A stretch of DNA of 5,140 bases from Bacillota bacterium (lineage in GTDB: Bacteria > Bacillota > Clostridia > Clostridiales > Clostridiaceae). Positions 1-5,004 of this stretch are shown one piece after another. Within the stretch, counting starts at the first letter, position 1, and each line of letters starts with the position of its first letter. Made by a program: the position numbers and the translations under genes. The notes beneath the pieces are model-generated. The model had not been told where the DNA came from and did no database searches. It saw only the letters and a program-made list of their open reading frames with translations. The stretch spans positions 1 to 5,140 of the forward strand of contig JAEXSY010000406.1 in the NCBI GenBank assembly GCA_023440105.1, read 5' to 3'.

Positions 1-6
1 TGAAGA

Positions 7-255
7 CTAGAATATACAAAAATTAGAGTCAATAAAATGCAAATGTAGATTATAATTCGCAAGCAACAAGAGATTTAAGGAGAAAATAATTTGCGAAAAG
101 TTGGAGACACTAGTTCGCAAATCTATAGATACCGTTCCAATCAAACCACCCACCTGTTTCTTTTCCAGCACCAATACTTTTTTCCCTCTGCTTTTCCCAT
201 AAACAGCTGCGCTAATACCAGCCGGTCCTGCGCCAATAATAATTATGTCGTACAT
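7..255 (-). pseudogene. trxB: N-terminal fragment of a thioredoxin-reductase-like flavoprotein
   Basis: Residues 1-43 match the start of low-molecular-weight thioredoxin reductases and related NAD(P)/FAD-dependent oxidoreductases, which reduce thioredoxin-like partners in the cytoplasm. Visible are strand 1 (YDIIIIG), the FAD dinucleotide-binding loop G8-A-G-P-A-G13, and strand 2 ending in E31, the usual FAD-ribose ligand. G36-G37 follows. From about residue 44 (base 126 downward) similarity stops; the last 39 residues are AT-rich low-complexity sequence ending in a stop at base 7. The family is about 300 residues with a CxxC redox centre and an NADPH domain, all absent, so this cannot be a working enzyme. 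The start ATG at 253-255 has AGGAGG at 264-269, 8 bases upstream. A 42-codon ORF ends 29 bases upstream and is probably co-transcribed. In many Clostridia this subtype sits beside glycine-reductase genes, but none are seen here. Identity of the fragment is fairly certain; the cause of truncation is not. Confidence 0.75.
89..122. repeat. Perfect 9-bp inverted repeat next to the trxB break
   Basis: ATTTGCGAA at 89-97 and TTCGCAAAT at 114-122 are exact reverse complements around a 16-base spacer. The repeat begins about four bases from the point where thioredoxin-reductase similarity ends (near base 126). A further TTCGCAA lies at 56-62. No T-run follows the stem, so it does not look like a terminator. 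It could be the end of a lost mobile element, a recombination scar or a binding site; sequence alone does not decide. Confidence 0.5.
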
Positions 256-284
256 TTCAATATCCTCCTATATACATAAAAATA

Positions 285-413
285 TTAGGCAATTATTAAA
301 TTGCTAAAACCAGTGATTTTTCTGGATTTTATTGCTTTTCTATATAAATTCCATCCATGTTGAACTTTATGTCTTGGTTTTGCCCGGCTTATTAAAATAT
401 GTCTAAAATCCAT
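285..413 (-). CDS. Small basic protein of unknown function, 42 aa
   Basis: A 42-codon frame begins at ATG 411-413 and stops at 285-287. An excellent ribosome site, AAGGAG at 422-427, stands 8 bases upstream, which is the main reason to call it. The product begins MDFRHILISRAKPRHKVQ and is rich in Lys, Arg and His, with no membrane segment or known motif. It lies 29 bases upstream of the truncated thioredoxin-reductase start and reads the same way, so the two probably share a transcript. The ribosome site is buried in a predicted hairpin (416-462). It could be a true small protein, a leader peptide, or the preserved start of a gene whose remainder was deleted. I do not recognise it. Confidence 0.45.
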   Translation of the reverse strand: MDFRHILISRAKPRHKVQHGWNLYRKAIKSRKITGFSNLIIA

Positions 414-415
414 TA

Positions 416-462
416 TTTTCTCTCCTTGCATAGCGTACTGTTATCCACATCAAGAGAGAAAA
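416..462 (-). promoter_or_regulatory. Leader hairpin that would sequester the ribosome site of the 42-aa ORF
   Basis: TTTTCTCTC at 416-424 is an exact reverse complement of GAGAGAAAA at 454-462. Skipping C425, the stem extends with TTG 426-428 against CAA 451-453, giving about 12 pairs around a 22-base loop. In the minus-strand RNA the downstream arm is the AAGGAGAG ribosome site of the 42-codon ORF, and the upstream arm is a CU-rich anti-ribosome-site. This geometry suits translational control (protein-bound leader, thermometer or ligand-responsive RNA). No known riboswitch class is recognised. Confidence 0.4.
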
Positions 463-487
463 ACATTTAACAATTACCTAATATGGG

Positions 488-496
488 ATTATACCA
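488..496 (-). promoter_or_regulatory. Possible extended -10 promoter for the small ORF and trxB fragment
   Basis: On the minus strand TGG is followed directly by a perfect TATAAT (488-493), an extended -10 arrangement. There is no good -35 at normal spacing. Transcription starting near 481 would give a leader of about 68 bases before the 42-codon ORF, containing the whole hairpin at 416-462. The element overlaps the end of the doubtful 51-codon frame, which weakens one call or the other. Confidence 0.4.
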
Positions 497-644
497 TAAT
501 TTTTATCTTAGTTATGGTTATATTTTTACTCTTTTTAAATATCTTATCCATAATATTTCGCAACTCTATAAAACTGTAAACCACTTCTTTTGCCGCAGAA
601 CAAGAACAATATGAATATTCATCTATTAATTTCTCTTCTAACAT
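489..644 (-). CDS. Doubtful 51-aa ORF, unknown
   Basis: A frame from ATG 642-644 to the stop at 489-491 encodes 51 residues beginning MLEEKLIDEYSYCSCSAAKE and ending in a Lys/Ile-rich tail. The first 35 residues are reasonably protein-like, with an amphipathic FIELRNIMDKIFKK stretch, but no clear ribosome site precedes the ATG. The frame is open only a short way upstream of the ATG (stop near 675) and contains a TTGCGAA heptamer. It may be a small gene, part of a decayed larger gene continuing from the GC-rich traces at 667-849, or chance. No family is recognised. Confidence 0.22.
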   Translation of the reverse strand: MLEEKLIDEYSYCSCSAAKEVVYSFIELRNIMDKIFKKSKNITITKIKIMV

Positions 645-666
645 TTTTGTTTTCTCTATTCTACAT

Positions 667-849
667 TTACTTGGATTTCACATCTAAATTTTTATGGGAA
701 AGCATTACAACCGCCTCAGCAGTAGGCCGTTTCCAATCGAACCAAATGCCGTTCTCTTGGACGTCCCTTGCATGGGTGGCACTAATTCCTTCTCTTCGTC
801 CTTATCAGTCCTTGACAAGGAAAGTGACCACCTCAACGTGCCTTGGGAC
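667..849 (-). pseudogene. Frame-broken coding remnant, perhaps an RlmD/TrmA-type methyltransferase C-terminus
   Basis: Two minus-strand segments look like protein despite being in different frames. The upper one (849-805) reads VPRHVEVVTFLVKD then stop. The lower one (801-667) lacks a start and ends KRPTAEAVVMLSHKNLDVKSK then stop. Both resemble, from memory, the HVExVVxL strand near the C-terminus of 23S rRNA uracil-5 methyltransferases of the RlmD/TrmA family. In the third frame IQVNVE follows at the end of the lower segment, as expected after an indel. No catalytic motif is present. The higher G+C than the surroundings could mean foreign origin or a structured RNA instead. This is a weak call. 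Confidence 0.2.
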
Positions 850-882
850 AAAAAATTTATACTACATAACAAAAGTATTAGA

Positions 883-966
883 GGGGGGTTGGTGTATAGA
901 TGTAAGATTACCCCCTGGGGGGTAGAAAAATTTCTTATTTTTTAGGGGGTATCCCCCCCGGGGTAA
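883..966. repeat. Nested G/C homopolymer dyads
   Basis: Runs are G6 (883-888), C5 (911-915), G6 (917-922), G5 (945-949), C7 (953-959) and G4 (960-963), in otherwise AT-rich DNA. TTACCCC at 908-914 pairs exactly with GGGGTAA at 960-966, and inside it G6 917-922 pairs with the C-run at 953-959. An alternative fold is GGGGG-TAT-CCCCC (945-957), and TACCCCC (909-915) can pair with GGGGGTA (945-951). The centre GAAAAATTTC (924-933) is nearly self-complementary. Function is unknown; terminator, element end or phase-variable tract are possible. Confidence 0.55.
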
Positions 967-1066
967 GAGCCTTATTTTGTTATATATGATAGTGAACCCT
1001 GGCATAGCCAAGAACTTCGTTTCTTTCCTATGGATAATTTAAAAGGTACATTACAAAAAATATATA

Positions 1067-1444
1067 TTAATCCTTATATTCCTGGACACTATGATTTTTT
1101 ATAGTAAAAGAACCGAGATTCGTATTATTTCTTCTATCATACATGGTTATGGTTATATCATTCATATTCTTAATAGTTTCGGATGGTAGCATAAATAATG
1201 AATTTTCTATGTAGTATATATAGTCATCATATCCGTATTGAGCAGTATACCCATCTATTCCTAAGCCATATGTTAAAACCGGCGAATATTCTACTAAACT
1301 GTCTCCTATGGTAAAAAAAATATTATCTGTACCCAATGGGGAATCTTTTCTATATTCTTCTTCAGACATGCAACAATCAAAATTGATATATGCTCCCTCT
1401 TCAGTGAATACAGCACCAAATATATTTATGTTGACTGTAGACAT
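1067..1444 (-). CDS. 3' part of the broken lipoprotein gene, 125 aa from its first ATG
   Basis: An automatic caller would start this at ATG 1442-1444, but no ribosome site precedes that codon. The same frame is open and protein-like up to 1564 (SFTDLSNKVLYETDKF and onward), so the ATG is almost surely an internal methionine. It has no signal peptide of its own and is unlikely to be an independent gene. Confidence 0.5.
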   Translation of the reverse strand: MSTVNINIFGAVFTEEGAYINFDCCMSEEEYRKDSPLGTDNIFFTIGDSLVEYSPVLTYGLGIDGYTAQYGYDDYIYYIENSLFMLPSETIKNMNDITITMYDRRNNTNLGSFTIKNHSVQEYKD

Positions 1445-1560
1445 ATTAAATGTTTTACCTATAGCTTCACCATAGAATAAGTCTGTTAACTTTTCGTAAG
1501 AATTATCTACGGTAAATTTATCCGTTTCATACAGAACTTTATTGCTTAAATCTGTAAAAC

Positions 1561-1953
1561 TTATTTTGCCTCTATGTTATTTATTATATTTCCTCTAGCA
1601 AAGTTAATAAAATTAACAATAAGCTTTTTATTTTGTGAGATATTCTTCTCATACAGTTGGGAATATCCTGCTAGGTCTGTTTTTGATAAAAAATTCACAT
1701 AACAATTATAATCCTTATCTGTTAATGATTCCACCAAGAAGGCAGCAACGGCAAGATTATTGTACAACGCAATATCTACTACCTCGACCTTATAGTCACC
1801 TACTGTAACATATTTAGGTACCTTATCGATTATAAATTCTTTATTAGATGAATTAAATATATTTTTTATGCCAGGGATACAAGATGTTAGTAATAGAATT
1901 ACCAATAAAAAACCGAAGAAACTTAAATACTTTTTTTGGTAATATATTTTCAT
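1561..1953 (-). CDS. 5' part of the broken lipoprotein gene, 130 aa
   Basis: This piece has the start codon, the strong ribosome site and the lipoprotein signal peptide (cleavage before C25). If translated as it stands it would give a short secreted lipoprotein of about 106 mature residues, ending at the premature TAA at 1561-1563. Confidence 0.6.
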   Translation of the reverse strand: MKIYYQKKYLSFFGFLLVILLLTSCIPGIKNIFNSSNKEFIIDKVPKYVTVGDYKVEVVDIALYNNLAVAAFLVESLTDKDYNCYVNFLSKTDLAGYSQLYEKNISQNKKLIVNFINFARGNIINNIEAK

Positions 1954-1990
1954 TTTTCCTCCTTGGGTATTTATATACCATGTAAATATA

Positions 1991-3358
1991 CTATATTAAT
2001 ATCACTTTTTTAGCTAATCTCTCTGAAAGCCTTGTATTCCTCTTTAACACGCTGTTATTCTTTATTGCACAGTAAACAGCTTTCTTTTCTCCCACAATAA
2101 CCAACAGTTTCTTAGCCCTTGTTATAGCTGTGTACAATAAATTCCTTTGAAGCATCACATAATGTGTCATCATAAAAGGAAGCACCACCACAGGGTACTC
2201 TGACCCCTGGCTCTTATGTACTGTGGTTGCATAAGCAAGCTGGAGTTCATCAAGTTCAGATATGTCATACTCTATGGATCGACCTTCAAAGTCCACTGCA
2301 AGACTCCTATCCTCGGTATTTACCGATACTATTGTACCTATATCACCGTTGAAAACTTCTTTATCATAGTTGTTCTTAATCTGCATGACTTTATCACGAA
2401 GCCTGTACTCTATTCCTCCACGTCTGAGCTTTATTTCATTTTTATTCAGGGTACTCTGAAGAACCAAGTTCAAATTAACAGCTCCTACCTCTCCCCTCTG
2501 CATTGGTGTTAAAACCTGAATATCTCTTACAGGGTCAATTCTATAATGTTTAGGAAGTCTTCTGCTGCACAAATCTACTATTAGCTCTGAAGCTTTCTCA
2601 GGAGTACTTTCTTCAATGAAGTAGAAATCTGAATTAGACCCGCTTCTCATTTCAATGCTCATGCCTTTGTTAATCCTGTGTGCATTGGTTATTATTCTAC
2701 TGTCCATAGCCTGCCTGAATATCCTTTCAAGCTTAACTACTGGCACAGCTTCTGACTCTATTATGTCTCTCAATACATTACCAGCTCCTACAGATGAAAG
2801 CTGATCTGTATCCCCTACAAAGATAACTGTCATATCTTTTGGTACTGCCTTTAGGAGATTGTACATTAATATAATATCTATCATGGAGCATTCATCAAGG
2901 ATAAGTACATCTCCCTCTAAAGGCTTTTCTTCATTAATTTGATATCCCTCAGGTGGCTTGTACTCTAAAAGTCTGTGGATAGTCTTATCCTCCATTCCGG
3001 TTGCTTCAGACATACTTTTTGCAGCTCTACCTGTTGGAGCAGCAAGAATTACTCTATAACTAAGCTCCTTATAGATATTGATTATTCCTAGGGTAGTAGT
3101 GGTCTTTCCTGTTACAGGATCACCCGTAAGAACCATTACCTTTGACTGAACAGCACATTTAATAGCCTCTATCTGTATATCATTATAAGCTATTCTATTA
3201 GCTTTTTCTATTTTCTGAAGCTTACTATCTGTTTCTGATACTTCAATGTTTTTAGGTACCGATATTAGCTCCATAATCTTTCTGGCAGTACCTGCCTCAG
3301 AAAAATAGAATGCAGGGAGGTATATCCTATTGATGATTCTACAGAACCAGTCCATCAT
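1991..3358 (-). CDS. recD2: RecD2-like SF1B DNA helicase, 5'-truncated
   Basis: The frame carries the motor of the RecD2 family, 5'-3' DNA helicases linked to repair and replication-fork maintenance. In order: Q-motif region at about 62; Walker A G79-D-P-V-T-G-K-T86; motif Ia APTGRAAKSM (107-116); Walker B D155-E156; GDTDQL (182-187); IFRQ (213-216); the conserved VMQIKNNYDKEVFNGDIG (324-341); TTVHKSQGSEYP (378-389); and TAITRAKK (410-417) with the likely arginine finger R414. Full RecD2 proteins are about 720-800 residues; here the N-terminal OB and helix-hairpin-helix part, roughly 300 residues, is missing. The upstream frame hits a stop 16 codons before the ATG, there is no ribosome site before ATG 3356-3358, and a terminator lies just upstream. 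Walker A differs from the usual GGPGTGKT at two glycines, and QLPS has become QLSS. Family identity is certain; activity and expression are doubtful, and it may be a pseudogene. Confidence 0.85.
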   Translation of the reverse strand: MMDWFCRIINRIYLPAFYFSEAGTARKIMELISVPKNIEVSETDSKLQKIEKANRIAYNDIQIEAIKCAVQSKVMVLTGDPVTGKTTTTLGIINIYKELSYRVILAAPTGRAAKSMSEATGMEDKTIHRLLEYKPPEGYQINEEKPLEGDVLILDECSMIDIILMYNLLKAVPKDMTVIFVGDTDQLSSVGAGNVLRDIIESEAVPVVKLERIFRQAMDSRIITNAHRINKGMSIEMRSGSNSDFYFIEESTPEKASELIVDLCSRRLPKHYRIDPVRDIQVLTPMQRGEVGAVNLNLVLQSTLNKNEIKLRRGGIEYRLRDKVMQIKNNYDKEVFNGDIGTIVSVNTEDRSLAVDFEGRSIEYDISELDELQLAYATTVHKSQGSEYPVVVLPFMMTHYVMLQRNLLYTAITRAKKLLVIVGEKKAVYCAIKNNSVLKRNTRLSERLAKKVILI

Positions 3359-3385
3359 GGAGCGAATAATTAATAATAACTTTTC

Positions 3386-3415
3386 GGCATGTACTACTTA
3401 ATGTAGGTACATGCC
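3386..3415. repeat. 9-bp perfect inverted repeat upstream of truncated recD2
   Basis: GGCATGTAC at 3386-3394 and GTACATGCC at 3407-3415 are exact reverse complements with a 12-base loop; TAC/GTA inside can extend the stem with one bulged G. No T-run follows on either strand, so it is not a classic terminator. It lies 28 bases upstream of the recD2 frame and about 22 bases from the terminator of the deacetylase gene, close to where the helicase 5' end was lost. Confidence 0.5.
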
Positions 3416-3437
3416 TAATAAGATAATTGGAAATAAG

Positions 3438-3484
3438 AAAAGATCAGTAGAGCTTGTGTATTAACACATATCTACTGATCTTTT
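3438..3484. terminator. Bidirectional rho-independent terminator after the deacetylase gene
   Basis: AAAAGATCAGTAGA (3438-3451) and TCTACTGATCTTTT (3471-3484) form a perfect 14-bp stem. Within the loop TGTGT (3455-3459) pairs with ACACA (3464-3468) around ATTA. On the minus strand the stem is followed by TTTTCTTATTT, a good T-tail, 27 bases after the deacetylase stop. The A-rich left arm gives a short T-run for plus-strand reading too. It would insulate the truncated recD2 frame from upstream transcription. Confidence 0.85.
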
Positions 3485-3510
3485 GCACTATCCGATAAAT
3501 CATCAGATTT

Positions 3511-4497
3511 TTATCTAGTATAAGCACCTACAGTATACCCCTTCTGCCTAAAGTCATCAATAACCCTACCGAGAATCTTTGTATTGGTTTCAGATATTGC
3601 GTGCAAAAGATACACAGCTCCTTTATGGTGTGCTCCTGTAACCCTTTCGTATGCAGCCTCTATTTCTGGTTGATTAGAGGTATCGTAGTCCATGTAAGCA
3701 AAGCTCCACAGCATAGTTTTATATCCTAGCTCACTGGTTAGTTCGAGTGTTCTTTCTGAAAACTCACCCATGGGGGGCCTGAAGAGATACATCTCATAAT
3801 TGTATGTCTCTTTTATATATTCATGAAGGTACCTAATTTCTGCGGTCGCCTTCTCAACGGTTAGGGTAGGCATGGAAAGATGGCTTACGCTGTGGTTTCC
3901 AAGTACATGCCCCTCATCTATCATCCTTTTTACTAGCTCTGGGTTGCTTTTAGCATATGGCATAGTTATAAAGAATACAGCACTACAGTTTTTCTCTTTG
4001 AGCACATCAAGTATTTGAGCGGTAAAGCCATTTTCATATCCTTCATCGAAGGTTAGATATATATTATTTTTCATTTCACCAATAAAAATTGCATCATGCT
4101 TTCCATACTTTTTCTGCATGTCAAGTGCTCCAATGGGACGGTTATTTTCATCTACGTGAATTCCCTGACCGTATCCCTGCTTACTGTTGTCTAGATCTAA
4201 CAGCCCATTTTTTTCCTTAGGTGAGGTCTCTTCTTCTGTAGCTTCACTTGATGTATTCGTTGACTCAGGCTCGGAAGGTTCATCTGGTGGATTAACTAAT
4301 TCAGGAACAGGCTCAGAAATATCTGTTTTGGACGCATCAACTTTCTGAGTATCCTCTCCCTCATCACTATCTTTTACAGTTACCTCCTTTTGTTCCACAG
4401 GCTTATGGTCTCCATCATCTCTTTCAGAAAATTTTTCACCACATCCAGCAAAAAGCAGTATAAGTATCGCTAAAAGTACAGCATTCACTTTTTTCAT
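3511..4497 (-). CDS. PdaA-like polysaccharide deacetylase lipoprotein
   Basis: This is a carbohydrate esterase family 4 (NodB) deacetylase, most like PdaA, which removes acetyl groups from muramic acid in peptidoglycan (muramic-delta-lactam formation in spore cortex). The signal peptide has lipobox F16-A-G-C19, so the protein should be anchored on the outer face of the membrane. Residues about 20-100 form an Asp/Glu/Ser/Pro/Thr-rich disordered linker. The catalytic domain shows motif 1 T149-F-D-E-G153 (D151 as likely base), the metal ligands H202-S-V-S-H206, R240-P-P-M-G244, W264 and L297-L-H299. PdaA of Bacillus has TFDN where classic CE4 enzymes have TFDD; E152 here fits the PdaA branch. 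All motifs are intact. ATG 4495-4497 is preceded by AAGGA 6 bases away. It follows the small membrane protein by 46 bases and ends 27 bases before a strong terminator. The exact substrate is inferred. Confidence 0.9.
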   Translation of the reverse strand: MKKVNAVLLAILILLFAGCGEKFSERDDGDHKPVEQKEVTVKDSDEGEDTQKVDASKTDISEPVPELVNPPDEPSEPESTNTSSEATEEETSPKEKNGLLDLDNSKQGYGQGIHVDENNRPIGALDMQKKYGKHDAIFIGEMKNNIYLTFDEGYENGFTAQILDVLKEKNCSAVFFITMPYAKSNPELVKRMIDEGHVLGNHSVSHLSMPTLTVEKATAEIRYLHEYIKETYNYEMYLFRPPMGEFSERTLELTSELGYKTMLWSFAYMDYDTSNQPEIEAAYERVTGAHHKGAVYLLHAISETNTKILGRVIDDFRQKGYTVGAYTR

Positions 4498-4519
4498 TTT
4501 GCTTCCTTCTTTCTTTCAG

Positions 4520-4547
4520 ATATTAAACATACAAAAATGAAATTCAA
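4520..4547 (-). promoter_or_regulatory. Weak candidate promoter for the deacetylase gene
   Basis: On the minus strand TTGAAT (4542-4547) and TAATAT (4520-4525) are 16 bases apart, each matching four of six consensus positions. The -35 overlaps the stop codon of the upstream membrane-protein gene. I do not see a clear forespore sigma-G pattern. Read-through from the upstream gene is equally possible. Confidence 0.25.
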
Positions 4548-4795
4548 ATTACACTAATATCTATGCCAGAAACAATCCCTATCAGCATACCTAGACAAAT
4601 ACCAGTCCATAGTGGAATTACATCCAAGAAGCCAAGTAACATACCAACAAATGTTCCAATTCTCATTCCTTTTATTATATAATTTACAACAATCCCATTT
4701 TTATTAGCTACTTTCTTTAAATATTTTACTGCAAATACTACTATGACAATAGCCATAATCATCCATGGTAGCACAGCTATGATATAATCTTTCAT
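4544..4795 (-). CDS. Small integral membrane protein of unknown function, 83 aa
   Basis: The product is very hydrophobic, with probable membrane segments at residues about 4-24 and 44-61 and a short third at 62-80. The segments after residue 44 are glycine-rich (GMLLGF, GICLGMLIGIVSG), which suggests tight helix packing. A basic loop (KYLKKVANKNG) lies between. I chose ATG 4793-4795 because GGAG (4805-4808) stands 9 bases upstream; a longer frame from TTG at 4840 adds 15 polar residues, lacks a ribosome site and is less likely. The gene lies 46 bases before the deacetylase gene in the same direction and may be co-transcribed. No family is recognised; similar short glycine-rich membrane proteins are common in Clostridia near envelope genes. 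Confidence 0.65.
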   Translation of the reverse strand: MKDYIIAVLPWMIMAIVIVVFAVKYLKKVANKNGIVVNYIIKGMRIGTFVGMLLGFLDVIPLWTGICLGMLIGIVSGIDISVI

Positions 4796-4840
4796 AATCA
4801 TTATCTCCAGAGTATAATTTTTCCTTTTAATGTTTCGCAA

Positions 4841-5004
4841 CTATTATTCAATTCTACACAAATTTAGTTTTTTTCTATACTAAGAATAAACACTATTCTA
4901 CTTAGTTTATACGTAATCAATGTATATTTTATCCCTACAACCTCAAAGGAAATTTTTACCGAAGGTTTATTTGCTTGGAAAGCAAGGCTGACTGACTCGG
5001 CTGA
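4841..5004. other. Non-coding, AT-rich upstream region
   Basis: No gene with a start and ribosome site is visible on either strand. It should hold the minus-strand promoter of the membrane-protein gene. A weak candidate is TTGATT followed 17 bases later by AATAGT on the minus strand, near 4895-4923, each about four of six matches. A dyad lies at 4876-4911. Confidence 0.35.
4876..4911. repeat. Imperfect AT-rich dyad upstream of the membrane-protein gene
   Basis: AGAATA (4883-4888) and TATTCT (4894-4899) are exact reverse complements around AACAC. The outer parts CTAAG/CTTAG and TATA/TATA also match if small bulges are allowed. It lies about 80-115 bases upstream of the chosen start and overlaps the weak promoter candidate, so an operator is possible. 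Confidence 0.3.

Larger units (their letters stand above)
645..1066. other. Stretch of about 420 bases without an intact gene
   Basis: No convincing complete gene is present. From left to right it holds an AT-rich part, a GC-rich island at about 711-850 (about 53% G+C by hand count) with broken minus-strand coding traces, the G/C homopolymer dyad at 883-966, and an AT-rich tail. The tail contains a small TGGC-ATA-GCCA hairpin at 1000-1010. Plus-strand frames of 83 and 111 codons cross the island but lack ribosome sites and do not look like natural proteins. Confidence 0.5.
1067..1953 (-). pseudogene. Frameshifted lipoprotein gene, about 295 aa if restored
   Basis: Two adjacent frames read as one protein interrupted by a -1 shift. 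The first (1953-1561) has a type II signal peptide: basic KK at 7-8, a hydrophobic core at about 10-22 and the lipobox L22-T-S-C25, so the product would be anchored outside the membrane. It ends NNIEAK and a TAA after AAAA at 1564-1567. Adding one A restores the reading ATA-AGT-TTT, and the second frame runs open from there to 1067 without any start near the junction. The body has alternating hydrophobic strands (YKVEVVDIALYNN; ITITMYDRRNN) suggesting beta-sandwich domains, but no named family is recognised. The start ATG 1951-1953 has AAGGAGG at 1958-1964, only 4 bases away. It lies 37 bases after the recD2 stop and may be co-transcribed. Mutation, sequencing error or unusual slippage could all explain the shift. 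Confidence 0.7.

Noticed and set aside
91..279. Plus-strand frame of 62 codons
   Set aside because: It is antisense to the clear thioredoxin-reductase N-terminus and lacks a ribosome site.
441..552. DnaA-box-like TTATCCACA (441-449) and TTATCCATA (544-552)
   Set aside because: Two scattered sites without further boxes, an AT-rich unwinding array or replication genes do not make an origin; one lies in the loop of the leader hairpin.
590..945. Plus-strand frames of 111 and 83 codons over the GC-rich island
   Set aside because: No ribosome sites, low-quality protein composition, and two long overlapping frames arise simply because the island has few stop codons.
1000..1025. Small hairpins TGGC-ATA-GCCA and AAGAA...TTCTT as a terminator or tRNA piece
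   Set aside because: The stems are short, no T-run follows, and no tRNA cloverleaf can be drawn.
1561..1570. Programmed ribosomal frameshift in the lipoprotein gene
   Set aside because: The A-run is only four bases and no X-XXY-YYZ heptamer is in phase, so a plain indel is simpler.
2216..2512. Plus-strand frame of 98 codons
   Set aside because: It lies antisense within the RecD2-like gene, whose motifs are unmistakable.
4804..4839. Promoter-like TTGCGA and TATACT, 18 bases apart, before the membrane-protein gene
   Set aside because: Transcription would begin near 4804, cutting off the ribosome site at 4805-4808.
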